Assembly (NCBI RefSeq): GCF_900101595.1
Contig: NZ_FMYY01000013.1
Coordinates: 51,365 to 115,364, forward strand
DNA length: 64,000 nt
From: Paenibacillus sp. cl123
GTDB taxonomy: Bacteria; Bacillota; Bacilli; Paenibacillales; NBRC-103111
Direction of reading: 5' to 3'
Shown piece after piece: positions 1 to 8,501 of the stretch. The notes beneath the pieces are model-generated. The model was given only the letters and a program-made list of their open reading frames with translations, was not told the DNA's origin and ran no database searches. The translations under genes were made by a program, and so were the position numbers. The stretch's first letter is position 1. Each line of letters starts with the position of its first letter.

Positions 1-54
1 TGAAAGGCATGAAAGGCATGAAAGGCATGAAAGGCATGAAAGGCATGAAAGGCT
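1..54. repeat. 9-bp tandem repeat (tgaaaggca), six copies
   Basis: Six head-to-tail copies of the 9-mer tgaaaggca open the window; the array may extend beyond the left edge. It lies downstream of the natK stop. The period is a multiple of three, so one frame reads Met-Lys-Gly repeats, but nothing else supports translation. Confidence 0.9.
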
Positions 55-108
55 GCATTCACCCGCGAGGGGAAGCCAATCCGCAGCCGGGGAGGCTGTC
101 TCGGAGCA

Positions 109-267
109 GCGGCTGCTTTCCCGACAGCCGGATTCCGACGGAGAGGCCGCTGGAGAGGGTGTACAGCCGTGACAGCTGCGGACAGCGTTCTTCAGCTGGG
201 GCGGCGGCTATCGGCGGTGTACGGGCAGCAGCGCCAGTGCTGCAGGCGGTTGCTTTCCCGACAGCCG
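109..267. repeat. 22-bp direct repeat pair downstream of natK
   Basis: Positions 109-130 and 246-267 carry the same 22-bp sequence with one mismatch (gcggYtgctttcccgacag plus ccg). The segment 55-273 between the 9-bp array and natK shows no convincing gene. Confidence 0.7.
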
Positions 268-273
268 CCGCGG

Positions 274-1212
274 TTACTTCTCGTCGCCGACGACCACGGG
301 CAGCTTTACCTTCACGGTCATCAGCCCCGCTTCGCAGACAAAGTCAAGCTGCCCATGATAGCGCCTGACGGTATCGGCGACGACGTAGGCGCCGATGCCA
401 TGCCGGTCGGCATCGCCGTCCGTTTTGCTTGTGGCGACAGGCCGCCGGAACAAGCTGTCCAGCAGCTCGCCTGGCAGGGGAGGCGTGGAGTTGCGCACTT
501 CAAGCACGTACAGGCCGCTGCGCCGGACGGTCGAGATCTCGAGGACGGCCGGGCGTTGGCCGGGCCTGGGGGCCGCAGCAGCTTCAAGCGTGAAGCGCTT
601 AGCCGCCTCCAGCGCATTGCCCAGCAGATTGCCGGCAAGCTTCGTCTGGTCGACGAAGCTGACAGGGATCGCCGACAGAGGCGCATCCAGCTCGAGCCGG
701 ACCTCGATGCCGCAGGCGGCTCCCTCGGCGGCGATATGGGCGAGCAGCGCGGCCATATGCCCCTTCTCTCCTTGAAGAGGCGCATGAATACGCCGCGTAT
801 CGGCCGTCAGTTCGCCGATGTAACGGCGGACATCGTCCAGCTCCCCGTCATGATCCTGTCCGGCCAACTGCTCGATAGCCCGCAGATGCTTCAGAAATTC
901 ATGCCGCTCGGACCGGACTTCCGTTAATATCCGCTCCATCTTGGCCTGCTGGGCGACCAGCAGGCTGTTGGCGTTGTCCAGCGCCCGCGCCCGCCGCCTC
1001 CAGCGCCATGCGGCGAGCAGAGCCAGCGCCAGCAGAAGCAAAGCGATGAGCGGCAGGGCTAGCAGCAAGGCCGGGAGCCACGGCGCCGTGAAGGCGGCCG
1101 AGCTTGCTTCAGCGGCGGTGTAGCTCGCCGCTGAAGCCGTGCCGTCCTGCCCTTCCATATTCGCGGGCGCGCCCGGAAGGACGCCCCGCATGGCTTGTCC
1201 GATCCAGATCAT
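274..1212 (-). CDS. natK: NatK-type sensor histidine kinase (GHKL ATPase)
   Basis: Sensor kinase of 312 residues. One membrane segment (about residues 44-70) is followed by a short helical region and an H-box-like stretch RHEFLKHLRAIEQL holding the likely phospho-acceptor His. The C-terminal GHKL ATPase has an N-box NLLGNALEAA and a G-box GIGAYVVADTV. The start is backed by AAAGGAGG 8 bases upstream. It follows the LytTR regulator by 30 bases in one operon and lies divergent from natAB, as natK-natR does in Bacillus subtilis, with similar protein lengths. The assignment to sodium or antibiotic-stress control of natAB is inferred from that synteny. The sensory part is very short, so the signal is probably read at the membrane. 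Confidence 0.8.
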   Translation of the reverse strand: MIWIGQAMRGVLPGAPANMEGQDGTASAASYTAAEASSAAFTAPWLPALLLALPLIALLLLALALLAAWRWRRRARALDNANSLLVAQQAKMERILTEVRSERHEFLKHLRAIEQLAGQDHDGELDDVRRYIGELTADTRRIHAPLQGEKGHMAALLAHIAAEGAACGIEVRLELDAPLSAIPVSFVDQTKLAGNLLGNALEAAKRFTLEAAAAPRPGQRPAVLEISTVRRSGLYVLEVRNSTPPLPGELLDSLFRRPVATSKTDGDADRHGIGAYVVADTVRRYHGQLDFVCEAGLMTVKVKLPVVVGDEK

Positions 1213-1242
1213 GGCGGAGCGCCTCCTTTTCGCAGGGATAGA

Positions 1243-1947
1243 TTAGAAATATTTCGTCTGAAACTCGTCCATTTTTTCCTTCGTCATCATCGCGGTGCGT
1301 TTGGTGGGATAAAAGGAGATGGAGTAGGAATGCTTGGAATACAGGCTGAAGTTTTTCACATGATGAATATTGATCAGAAATGACCGGTGCGACCGGAAGA
1401 AATCGCGTTCCTTCAGCTTCTCCTCCAGCTCGGCCAGAGGCTGATAAGTTTCGTACAGCTCTCCCGTCGTCACGATCGTCGTCGTTCTGCCCGTCCGTTC
1501 GATGAATACGATATCCGGCTTGCGGATTATATGAATTTCCGACTTCTGCTTAATGATCAAATTGCCCTGGACCGCATCCTGCTCCTGATGCTTCTCCATG
1601 AACCGGCGCACCGACTGGAGCAGCCGCTCGCGGGTGTAAGGCTTCATGATGTAGTCATGAACCTGCAGCTCGAAGGCATGCACGGCATAACCGCTATGTC
1701 CGGTGACGAAAATGACCGCGGTCTTCAGCGCGTACGAATGCACGAAATGGGCGAGCTCGTAGCCCGACAGCCCCGGCATCTCGATATCGGCGATCAGCAG
1801 GTCGACCTTGTCCTTCTTGACCTGCCGGTAAGCTTCTTCCGGGTCCTGGGTGGCGAATACGATCTGCGCCTCGTCGAGCTGTCCGATGATGGCCGCCAGC
1901 TTCTCCAGATCGTAAGGCTGGTCGTCGACCAGGCCGACTCGAATCAT
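1243..1947 (-). CDS. natR: NatR-type LytTR response regulator
   Basis: Response regulator of 234 residues. The N-terminal receiver has the acidic pair at VGLVDDQ and the likely phospho-Asp in LLIADIEMPGLSG. The C-terminal LytTR DNA-binding domain (about 130-234) contains the typical FFRSHRSFLINIHHVKNF segment. AGGAG precedes the ATG. LytTR proteins bind direct repeats spaced about two helical turns apart, and such a repeat lies at 2018-2048 upstream. With natK it forms an operon divergent from natAB, so it most likely activates natAB and possibly itself. Confidence 0.85.
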   Translation of the reverse strand: MIRVGLVDDQPYDLEKLAAIIGQLDEAQIVFATQDPEEAYRQVKKDKVDLLIADIEMPGLSGYELAHFVHSYALKTAVIFVTGHSGYAVHAFELQVHDYIMKPYTRERLLQSVRRFMEKHQEQDAVQGNLIIKQKSEIHIIRKPDIVFIERTGRTTTIVTTGELYETYQPLAELEEKLKERDFFRSHRSFLINIHHVKNFSLYSKHSYSISFYPTKRTAMMTKEKMDEFQTKYF

Positions 1948-1998
1948 GGGTCATCCGCTCCTGTGTAGTGGGGTATGCAAGGACTGGCATTCCCATCC

Positions 1999-2027
1999 AT
2001 TATACAGGATGCGCCCTATTCGCGACA
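1999..2027 (-). promoter_or_regulatory. Predicted natRK promoter
   Basis: On the minus strand an extended -10 TGTATAAT (TATAAT at 1999-2004) stands 17 bases from a weak -35 TGTCGC (2022-2027). The -35 overlaps the proximal copy of the NatR-like direct repeat. Confidence 0.5.
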
Positions 2028-2048
2028 GGAAAAGGACGATTCGCGACA
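2018..2048. promoter_or_regulatory. LytTR-type operator: perfect 10-bp direct repeat, 21 bp apart
   Basis: ATTCGCGACA occurs at 2018-2027 and again at 2039-2048, start to start 21 bp. Two direct half-sites on one DNA face is the known pattern for LytTR regulators. The pair overlaps the natRK -35 and lies just upstream of a natAB -35 candidate, a position that would let one dimer act in both directions. Binding by NatR is inference. Confidence 0.65.
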
Positions 2049-2054
2049 TCTTCG

Positions 2055-2082
2055 TAGACATAGACCGCCGATCGGCTAAGAT
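2055..2082 (+). promoter_or_regulatory. Predicted natAB promoter
   Basis: TAGACA (2055-2060), 16-base spacer, TAAGAT (2077-2082). It is weak by itself and directly downstream of the direct repeat, fitting an activator-dependent promoter. Confidence 0.4.
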
Positions 2083-2120
2083 AAGGATAAGAAAGCCGCT
2101 CGTGGCAAAACGGCAGAAGA

Positions 2121-2155
2121 GCAGGACAGAGCAGGACAGAGCAGGACAGAGCAGG
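2121..2155. repeat. 10-bp tandem repeat (gcaggacaga) in the natA leader
   Basis: Three full copies of gcaggacaga plus gcagg lie in the predicted natAB 5' leader, about 45 bases before the start codon. Function unknown; simple slippage is the plain explanation. Confidence 0.85.
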
Positions 2156-2197
2156 CTATGAAAGATCGAAGGCTCAGAGATGAAGGAGGCAGTCGGA

Positions 2198-2941
2198 ATG
2201 ATCCAGATAGAATCGGTAAGCAAAACCTTTCCGGCGAAAAAGGAAGCGGTCCAGGCGGCTCGCTCCATCACGCTGGAGGTGCGGCAGGGAGAGGTTGTCG
2301 GCCTGCTCGGCGAGAACGGCGCGGGCAAAACGACGCTGCTGCGCATGATCGCGACGCTGCTGGAGCCGACGGAGGGCCGCATCGCTGTGGCGGGCTACGA
2401 TACGGTCAAGCAGGCGATGGAGGTCAAGAAGCGGATCGGCGTGCTGTTCGGCGGCGAGACCGGTTTGTACGACAGGCTGAGCGCCAGAGAAAATCTGGAG
2501 TATTTCGCGATGCTGTACGGGCTGAGCGCTCATGAGACGAAGGCGCGTATCGATGCGTTGACCGTCAAATTCGGGATGAAGGATTATATCAACCGCAAGG
2601 TTGGAGGCTTCTCGAAGGGGATGAAGCAGAAGGTCGCTATCGCCCGCACGCTGATTCATGATCCTGAGGTTATCCTGTTCGACGAGCCGACGACGGGGCT
2701 GGATATCACCTCGGCGAACATGTTCCGTCAGCTGATTCATCAATTGCGCGGCGAGGGCAAGACAATTATTTTCTCCAGCCACATTATGGAGGAGATTCAG
2801 CTGCTTTGCGGCTCGGTGATTATGATTCATAAGGGACAGATGGTTTATAACGGAACGCTCGAACAGCTTTACGAAACGGAGCAGAGCAAGGATCTGAACT
2901 ACATCATGATGTCGCGGCTCGTGAGGGGGAATGCGGGATGA
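2198..2941 (+). CDS. natA: NatA: ABC transporter ATP-binding protein
   Basis: ATPase subunit of an ABC-2 exporter, 247 residues from the chosen start. Walker A is GENGAGKT, Walker B VILFDEPTTGLD, with the H-loop in SSHIMEEI; the signature region FSKGMKQKVAIA is of the NatA/daunorubicin type. The ATG at 2198 is chosen because AAGGAGG (2183-2189) precedes it, whereas an in-frame ATG at 2180 lies upstream of that site. It overlaps natB by 4 bases (ATGA). In Bacillus the NatAB pair extrudes sodium; here that role rests on synteny with the NatKR-type genes and on size. Confidence 0.85.
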   Translation: MIQIESVSKTFPAKKEAVQAARSITLEVRQGEVVGLLGENGAGKTTLLRMIATLLEPTEGRIAVAGYDTVKQAMEVKKRIGVLFGGETGLYDRLSARENLEYFAMLYGLSAHETKARIDALTVKFGMKDYINRKVGGFSKGMKQKVAIARTLIHDPEVILFDEPTTGLDITSANMFRQLIHQLRGEGKTIIFSSHIMEEIQLLCGSVIMIHKGQMVYNGTLEQLYETEQSKDLNYIMMSRLVRGNAG

Positions 2942-4104
2942 TATGGGGAATATACAAAAAGGAACTCAAGGACAGCTTCCGCGACCGTCGCACGCTGATG
3001 CTTAGCATCTTCCTGCCGGTGCTGCTTATCTCGGGCATGTCGCTGCTGTATGAAAATCTGTTCTTTCGCGAAAATGCGCCCGCGGCGGCCAAGGTTGGCG
3101 TAGCGCAGACGATAGATGAAGCGACCTGGCAATGGCTGTCCACGATGCCGGATGTAGAATTGACGAGGGTGGCCGATCCGCAGGGAGCTGCTTTGGAAGG
3201 CGAGGTGCAGATTGCGCTCGAGTTGACGCCGGACTTCGCTTCCAGGCTGGAGAGCGGGGCGGCCGCCGACGTTAAGATTTATGCCGATCAGTCGAGCATG
3301 AATGTCTCGCGTTCGGTCGATCTGCTGAAGGAACAGCTGGCGGACAAAGAGCGGACGCTGGTGGATGCGAGGCTCGCCGCGTCGGGCGTCGATCCGAAGC
3401 AGATCCAGCCTTTCGCTGTGGATGTCCGGCAGCTGCAGGGGGGCGGCGAGATGTCGACGATGATGATCTCCATGCTGTTCTCGCTGATCATCACGCTGTC
3501 CGTCATGCTGGGAGGCATGCCATCGGCTACCGACCTGTTCGCCGGAGAGAAGGAGCGCAAGACGATGGAGGCGTTGCTGATTACACCGGTCAGCCGGCTC
3601 CGGCTGATCGCAGCCAAGTGGCTGACGATTTCGACGCTCGGAACGGTCAGCGGCATCTTCTCCATTCTGGCGTTCGTAGTCGTGACCAAGCTGCTCACCG
3701 AGCGGATGGCTGCCGTGCTGGACTACGAGGAAGGGGCGGCCGCGCTGCTTTTCTCGGCCGTACTCGGCATCGTCCTTTTCTCGGCTTTGTTCGCCGCGCT
3801 GCAGATGATCATCAGTATCGTAGCCAAGAGCTACAAGGAGGCGCAAAGCTATATGTCTCCAATCATGTTTGTCGGCATGATCCCGTACTTTCTGCTGATC
3901 GGACTTGCCCCGAACGAGCTGACGCCGGCGCATTTTCTCATTCCTTTCATGAATATTTTCGCCCTGCTCAAGGAACTGATCTACGGCATCTTCTCGATCT
4001 CCAGTCTGCTGATGGTGCTCGGCAGCTCGCTGCTGCTGATCGGGCTTGGATTTGCCGCGGCGTATGCCATGTTCAAAAAGGACAAGTGGGTGCTGGGGCA
4101 GTAG
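2938..4104 (+). CDS. natB: NatB: ABC-2 type permease
   Basis: Membrane partner of NatA, 388 residues, close to the Bacillus NatB length. It has an N-terminal membrane helix (about 20-40), a large extracytoplasmic loop (about 45-180), then five or six hydrophobic helices between about 180 and 380. The loop-TM junction contains the ABC-2 hallmark EKERKTMEALLITPV. The start codon overlaps the natA stop, so the two are translationally coupled. No terminator is evident directly after it. Confidence 0.85.
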   Translation: MIWGIYKKELKDSFRDRRTLMLSIFLPVLLISGMSLLYENLFFRENAPAAAKVGVAQTIDEATWQWLSTMPDVELTRVADPQGAALEGEVQIALELTPDFASRLESGAAADVKIYADQSSMNVSRSVDLLKEQLADKERTLVDARLAASGVDPKQIQPFAVDVRQLQGGGEMSTMMISMLFSLIITLSVMLGGMPSATDLFAGEKERKTMEALLITPVSRLRLIAAKWLTISTLGTVSGIFSILAFVVVTKLLTERMAAVLDYEEGAAALLFSAVLGIVLFSALFAALQMIISIVAKSYKEAQSYMSPIMFVGMIPYFLLIGLAPNELTPAHFLIPFMNIFALLKELIYGIFSISSLLMVLGSSLLLIGLGFAAAYAMFKKDKWVLGQ

Positions 4105-4212
4105 AGCCTGCTCAGGAAGCTTAAGGGTATTCAGCACGCGAACCCGCTGCGGAGGGATGGTTCGGGACAGAGACGCTCCATGTCATAGCTGCCAGAAAAG
4201 GAGGACGGAACT

Positions 4213-4641
4213 ATGGAAGAAAAAGAATATACCGTGCAGGCGACGCAGTCATCGATGATGGCGGTCATGGTGCCGTTTATAACATTTCCGGCGATATGGA
4301 TACCGCTACTGAGCCGGAACTTGGACGGATGGCTGCAGGTGCTGTTTATAGTCTTGATGCTGTTGATGGTGGTAACCGGCGCTGCGATGATGGGCATGCT
4401 GCTGAAGCCCCGGCCCTTGCAGGCCGACGGCCGCCGAATCCGGTTCGGGAAGAGGGAGTATGCGTGGAGCGATATAGAGAAGCTGGCTGTTCACTCCAAG
4501 CGCCGGCAGGTCCATCTGCATATGCGGGGCAAATGGGGGTCCCACTATTTCGATATTCGGGGCGAGCAGGCGTTTGCCGAAGCGGAAGAGGCGCTAAGCC
4601 GGCTTGCGGCGGAGCAGGGCGTGACTGTGGAGCGGAAGTGA
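4213..4641 (+). CDS. Small membrane protein of unknown function
   Basis: Protein of 142 residues with two hydrophobic helices (about 14-33 and 40-62) followed by a soluble tail (about 65-142) that reads like a small beta-rich PH-type fold (RRIRFGKREYAWSDIEKLAVHS). Start supported by AAAAGGAGG about 10 bases upstream. It lies 108 bases after natB on the same strand and ends before a clear terminator, so cotranscription is possible. I do not recognise a named family. Confidence 0.7.
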   Translation: MEEKEYTVQATQSSMMAVMVPFITFPAIWIPLLSRNLDGWLQVLFIVLMLLMVVTGAAMMGMLLKPRPLQADGRRIRFGKREYAWSDIEKLAVHSKRRQVHLHMRGKWGSHYFDIRGEQAFAEAEEALSRLAAEQGVTVERK

Positions 4642-4756
4642 ACGGGCTTCGACCCGTCATCCGTCACCCGGCGGCGGGCCCTGGCAGAGGCCGGCGGCTT
4701 CTGCCAGCTAAGCCGCCTGGCTTGGCGGGAAGCGGATGGGAACTATTGTGAGGAAG

Positions 4757-4793
4757 CGGGAGTGTTAACCTTTGCGGGCAGCACTCCTTTTTT
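4757..4793 (+). terminator. Rho-independent terminator
   Basis: Stem GGAGTG / CACTCC (4759-4764 with 4782-4787), extended by two weaker pairs, followed by six T. It closes the natAB-downstream transcript. The rest of 4642-4950 holds no gene that I can support. Confidence 0.75.
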
Positions 4794-4950
4794 GCGTGTA
4801 CTAGAACGCGCAGTTTAAATTAATGCCGCTTAGCCAAGATTTTCTCAGGATCGTCCGAACGTCATTTGATGGCAAGTGATTCCGAACGGACAGTTTTTAC
4901 TCGGAATGCATGGTTCTTCGCAAGAGTATTTTTCAAAATCGCACAGCATG

Positions 4951-6405
4951 TCAGGAGCTTTTCTCACTGTCAAACCAGCAGTCCTGCAGCGGAATAAGCC
5001 GGGTACGGTGCTTCAGCTTGTACGAGACGTACACGACGAAGAACAAAGGAAGCCCGATATAAGCGGCCGCAAGCCCGTACCAATCTGTCCCTTCTTCCTG
5101 GAAGGCGGTGAACCCCTGACCGATAATGACGACGCAGCAGATGGAGAAGGCGACGATCGGCCCAAAGGGAAACCATCTGGCCCGGTAGGGCAGCTCGTCA
5201 AGGCTATGGCCCTGTTGCAGAAAAGCTTGACGGAAGCGGTAATGGCTGACGGCTATGCCGAGCCAGGCCAGGAAGCCGCACATGCCGGAGGCATTCAGCA
5301 GCCAGGTGTAAACGATGCCGGCTCCGAACAGGGAGGCGAAGAAGGCAAACATTCCGATCGCGGCCGTGATCGCCAGAGAGGCGAGCGGAACGCCTCGCCG
5401 GTTCAGATACGCCAGCCACCGCGGGGCTTTGCCTTCCTGGGCGAGCGACCATAACATCCGGGTCGACGCGTACATGCCGGAGCTGCCGGCCGACAGCACC
5501 GAGGTCAGAATGATCGCATTCATCACCGAAGCGGCAAAGGCGAATCCGGCCTTCTCGAATACGATCGTAAAAGGGCTGACCGAGATATGCTGAAGATCCG
5601 AGCTCAGCAGGGCCGGGTCCCGGTACGAGATCAGCATGCCGATAATAAAGATCGCGAAGATGTAAAACAGCAGGATGCGCCAAAAAATTTGTTTGACCGC
5701 CTTGGGCACGCTCACCGCCGCATCTTCGCTCTCCCCCGCCGTTATACCGATCAGTTCGGTCCCCTGAAAGGAAAACCCTGCCGCCATAAATACGCCGAGC
5801 ACTCCCATAAAGCCGCCGTGGATCGGCGATCCGCCCTCCAGAAAGTTGCCGAAGCCTTGAGGCGTTCCGCCAATAATGCCAACGATCATCAGGATGCCTG
5901 TCCCGATAAAAATAAGCACCGTCGCCACCTTAATCGACGAAAACCAAAATTCGGATTCGCCGTAAGCGCGGACCGACAAGTAATTGATGAACACCATGAT
6001 CCCCAGGAACAGGGCGCTCCACAGTAGGGGAGAGGAGTCCGGCAGCCAGTAATTGACGATGATGCTGGCTGCAGAAATTTCGGCAGCGATCGTAATCGCC
6101 CAGTTAAACCAATAGTTCCATCCGAGCGCGAAGCCAAGGGCCGGGTCGACGAATCTGCCCGCGTAGGTGCTGAAGGAGCCGGCCACCGGCATATAGGCGG
6201 CCATCTCCCCGAGACTCGTCATCAGGAAATACACCATAAACCCGATGACTGTGTACGCCAGCAAAGCGCCGCCCGGACCAGCGGCATGGATCGCTCCGCC
6301 GCTGGCTAGAAACAGCCCGGTTCCGATCGATCCGCCCAAGGAAATCATCGTCATATGGCGGGCCTTCAAGCCTCGAACCAGGCTCGTTTGTTGTTTGGTC
6401 GTCAT
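4951..6405 (-). CDS. lysP: LysP-like amino acid permease
   Basis: APC-superfamily secondary transporter, 484 residues and about 12 membrane helices. It follows the lysine permease LysP closely along its length: SLGGSIGTGLFLASG in helix 1, YFLMTSLGEMAAYMPV, GWNYWFNWAITIA, GFSFQGTELIGITAGESED, and the C-terminal FPFGPIVAF. LysP imports L-lysine with protons. Start backed by GAAAGGA. No lysine-riboswitch consensus was found in the 260-base upstream region. It is divergent from an ArsR-type regulator that may or may not control it. Exact substrate within the basic amino acids is inferred. Confidence 0.85.
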   Translation of the reverse strand: MTTKQQTSLVRGLKARHMTMISLGGSIGTGLFLASGGAIHAAGPGGALLAYTVIGFMVYFLMTSLGEMAAYMPVAGSFSTYAGRFVDPALGFALGWNYWFNWAITIAAEISAASIIVNYWLPDSSPLLWSALFLGIMVFINYLSVRAYGESEFWFSSIKVATVLIFIGTGILMIVGIIGGTPQGFGNFLEGGSPIHGGFMGVLGVFMAAGFSFQGTELIGITAGESEDAAVSVPKAVKQIFWRILLFYIFAIFIIGMLISYRDPALLSSDLQHISVSPFTIVFEKAGFAFAASVMNAIILTSVLSAGSSGMYASTRMLWSLAQEGKAPRWLAYLNRRGVPLASLAITAAIGMFAFFASLFGAGIVYTWLLNASGMCGFLAWLGIAVSHYRFRQAFLQQGHSLDELPYRARWFPFGPIVAFSICCVVIIGQGFTAFQEEGTDWYGLAAAYIGLPLFFVVYVSYKLKHRTRLIPLQDCWFDSEKSS

Positions 6406-6615
6406 AGACAGTTAACCGTTCCTTTCAAAGCGATGCCCACCATAAAGGTTCTGCGCTTGCATTCCGAACGCAGCTCCTTTACGGTGATTTGGAATACAGT
6501 TAGCTTTCCAATTATTTCGGGGATTCATCCTTCGGGCGGGAAAAGCGCACCGTCGGTCGCCGTGCCGCTTGTTACGGCTGCCGCTGGCGTTGCACGGCAA
6601 ACTCCATAATGGGAT

Positions 6616-6657
6616 TTGACAAGACAAGCATTAACGTACTAATATAAGTTTACGTAA
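6616..6657 (+). promoter_or_regulatory. Promoter and palindromic site of the ArsR-type gene
   Basis: TTGACA (6616-6621), 18-base spacer, TAATAT (6640-6645). Immediately downstream lies the palindrome TTACGTAA (6650-6657), with a related half TTAACGTA at 6631 across the -10, a plausible autorepressor site. Confidence 0.55.
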
Positions 6658-6669
6658 AAAATAATTTTT

Positions 6670-7308
6670 ATGGTGATGTTCATGAGCAAATCAAAGCCTC
6701 ACATCCAAGACCTGTACCGGCTGGAATATGCCGAGCAGGCGGTTGCGCTGCTGAATCCGCTGCGGGCGGAGGTGCTGCGTCTGCTTTGCGAGCCGGCTTC
6801 GGCTTCCGAGATAGGCAGGCAGGTCGGCGAGACGGCGCAGAAGGTCAATTATCATCTCAAGGCGCTTGAGAAGGTAGGCTTGATTCGGCGGAGCGGCACA
6901 AGGCAGGTTAAAAACCTGGTCGAGGTGCTTTACCAAGCGATCGCCCGGTCGTATCTGATCCCTGACGCCTTCGGCTGGCCGGATGCGATGATACAGCGGA
7001 TGAAAGATCAAGGGGCGCTGAGCCACCTGATTATGGCCTCCGAGCGGCTGCGGGGGGATGCGATGCGGCTGATGGAGCTGGCGGATGAAGCTGAGGTGCC
7101 CAGCGCGGTGCTGGAAACAGAGGTTTATTTGCCGGATGAGGCGGCCCGTCAGGCATTTGTCCGCGATTATGCGGAGGCGGTGCGGGGATTGTCCGAGAAG
7201 TACGGAGCGGCGGGAAGCGGCGAAGGCACGGGCTTCCGGGTAATGACGGCCGTCTATCCGGAGCCGGAAGGCGAAGCGGCGGAACCCGGAAAAAGCTCCG
7301 GGAAGTAG
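6670..7308 (+). CDS. ArsR-family winged-helix regulator
   Basis: Regulator of 212 residues. A winged HTH (about 25-85) includes NPLRAEVLRLLCEPASASEIGRQVGETAQKVNYHLKALEKVGLI, typical of ArsR/HTH_20 proteins. The C-terminal half (about 90-212) is helical and unrecognised; no Cys metal site is visible. Three in-frame ATGs (6670, 6676, 6682) follow weak SD sequence, so the start is uncertain by a few codons. Divergent from lysP. Confidence 0.75.
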   Translation: MVMFMSKSKPHIQDLYRLEYAEQAVALLNPLRAEVLRLLCEPASASEIGRQVGETAQKVNYHLKALEKVGLIRRSGTRQVKNLVEVLYQAIARSYLIPDAFGWPDAMIQRMKDQGALSHLIMASERLRGDAMRLMELADEAEVPSAVLETEVYLPDEAARQAFVRDYAEAVRGLSEKYGAAGSGEGTGFRVMTAVYPEPEGEAAEPGKSSGK

Positions 7309-7372
7309 GTCTGGGCGGCGGAACGGGTGCAGCGCTCAGCACAGCATTTTGAACCAATCGGAGGGAATGCGG

Positions 7373-7633
7373 ATGAGGGAGCGAGTACTAAAAGCGGAGC
7401 AGCAGGTCGAACGAAGGGAGCGCGGCGGGCAGGGGCCGGCTCCGATCATTGTCTGGGAGTCGCGGCGCGCAGACGGCGGCAGCTCGCAGGAAGCAACGGT
7501 CCGCGAGCTGCATACGGGCAGCAGCGCCGGAGGAGCGGAAGGTCCGGTGATCCGGGTGACCTCCTCGGGCTTCGGACAGCAGGCCGCAGAGGCGCGGCTG
7601 ATGGCGGGCCGCCCGCTTAGCTGCGCAGCATAG
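7373..7633 (+). CDS. Small hypothetical protein before clpP paralogue
   Basis: Possible 86-residue polar protein without membrane segments or a known domain. The ATG at 7373 sits 8 bases after GGAGG (7360-7364); the ATG at 7367 is too close. It ends 36 bases before the ClpP-like gene and could share its transcript. Composition is Arg/Gly/Glu-rich, as random reading of GC-rich DNA would also give, so it may be spurious. Confidence 0.4.
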   Translation: MRERVLKAEQQVERRERGGQGPAPIIVWESRRADGGSSQEATVRELHTGSSAGGAEGPVIRVTSSGFGQQAAEARLMAGRPLSCAA

Positions 7634-7668
7634 CCTATCATTTTGAAATCCGGGAGGCGGATCATACG

Positions 7669-8253
7669 ATGAGTTATATTCCTATGGTAGTGGAGCAAAG
7701 CGGGCGCGGCGAGCGTTCTTACGATATTTATTCGCGACTGCTGAAGGACCGCATTATTTTCCTCGGCAGCGCGATCGATGATCAGACGGCCAATTCCGTT
7801 ATTGCGCAGCTGCTGTTCCTGACGGCGAGCGATCCGGAGAAGGATATCCATCTGTACATCAATTGTCCGGGCGGTTCGACAACGTCGGGACTTGCCATTT
7901 ACGACACGATGCAGTTCGTGAAGCCGGATATTTCGACGATCTGCGTCGGGCTGGCCGCTTCCTTCGGAGCGGTGCTGCTCGCAGCCGGAACGCCGGGCAA
8001 GCGGATCGCGCTGCCGAATGCCGAGGTCATGATTCATCAGCCGTGGGTCAGCGGCGGCGGCGTACGGGGCCAAGCCTCGGACATCGCGATTCAGGCGGAG
8101 CACATTCTGAAGACGCGGCGGACGCTGGACAACATTCTTGCCGAGCGGAGCGGCCAGCCGCTGGAGCGAATTCAGCGCGACACGGACCGCGATTACTTTA
8201 TGTCTGCGGATGAGGCGCTGGCTTATGGCTTGATCGACAAGGTGTTGAGATAA
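7669..8253 (+). CDS. clpP: ClpP-family protease subunit (paralogue)
   Basis: Serine peptidase subunit of 194 residues, normal ClpP length. The catalytic triad is present: Ser98 in [14 protein letters not shown], His123 in [10 protein letters not shown] and Asp171 in [20 protein letters not shown] departs from the usual GMAASMGA, suggesting a paralogue and not the housekeeping ClpP. ClpP tetradecamers degrade proteins unfolded by ClpC, ClpX or ClpE; no ATPase gene is adjacent. SD GGAGGCGG precedes the ATG and a strong terminator follows. Confidence 0.92.
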   Translation: MSYIPMVVEQSGRGERSYDIYSRLLKDRIIFLGSAIDDQTANSVIAQLLFLTASDPEKDIHLYINCPGGSTTSGLAIYDTMQFVKPDISTICVGLAASFGAVLLAAGTPGKRIALPNAEVMIHQPWVSGGGVRGQASDIAIQAEHILKTRRTLDNILAERSGQPLERIQRDTDRDYFMSADEALAYGLIDKVLR

Positions 8254-8306
8254 GCAGCTTGCCCGGGTGCTCCGAAAGCTTCAGAGAAGCTGACGGTCCC
8301 CCGGCC

Positions 8307-8352
8307 ATCCCTTCTATCAGCCGTCAAGACGCGGCTGGTAGAGGGGATTTTT
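8307..8352 (+). terminator. Strong terminator after clpP paralogue
   Basis: Long stem ATCCCTTCTATCAGCCG against CGGCTGGTAGAGGGGAT with an 8-base loop, then TTTTT and a second T run. Confidence 0.9.
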
Positions 8353-8501
8353 GCGTTTTTTTCGGGTATATGGTCGAGACGGACGGACTTCGGCTCTATG
8401 AAGTCATTTCCTTCTTGCAATAGATTTCGGAATTATGATAGATTTTACTGGAGATGGAAATGAATGGCCTGCATGGGGGCTGACGAGGAGAACACCTGAA
8501 G

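Noticed and set aside
9-368. Open frame with Met-Lys-Gly repeats at the left edge
   Set aside because: It arises from the 9-bp tandem repeat and antisense sequence of natK; no SD and no family.
2899-4137. Long minus-strand open frame opposite natB
   Set aside because: A His/Gln/Arg-rich mirror of a GC-rich gene; natB on the other strand has clear membrane helices and ABC-2 motifs.
6406-6669. Lysine riboswitch before lysP
   Set aside because: No L-box consensus pieces or terminator-antiterminator pair seen on the lysP strand.
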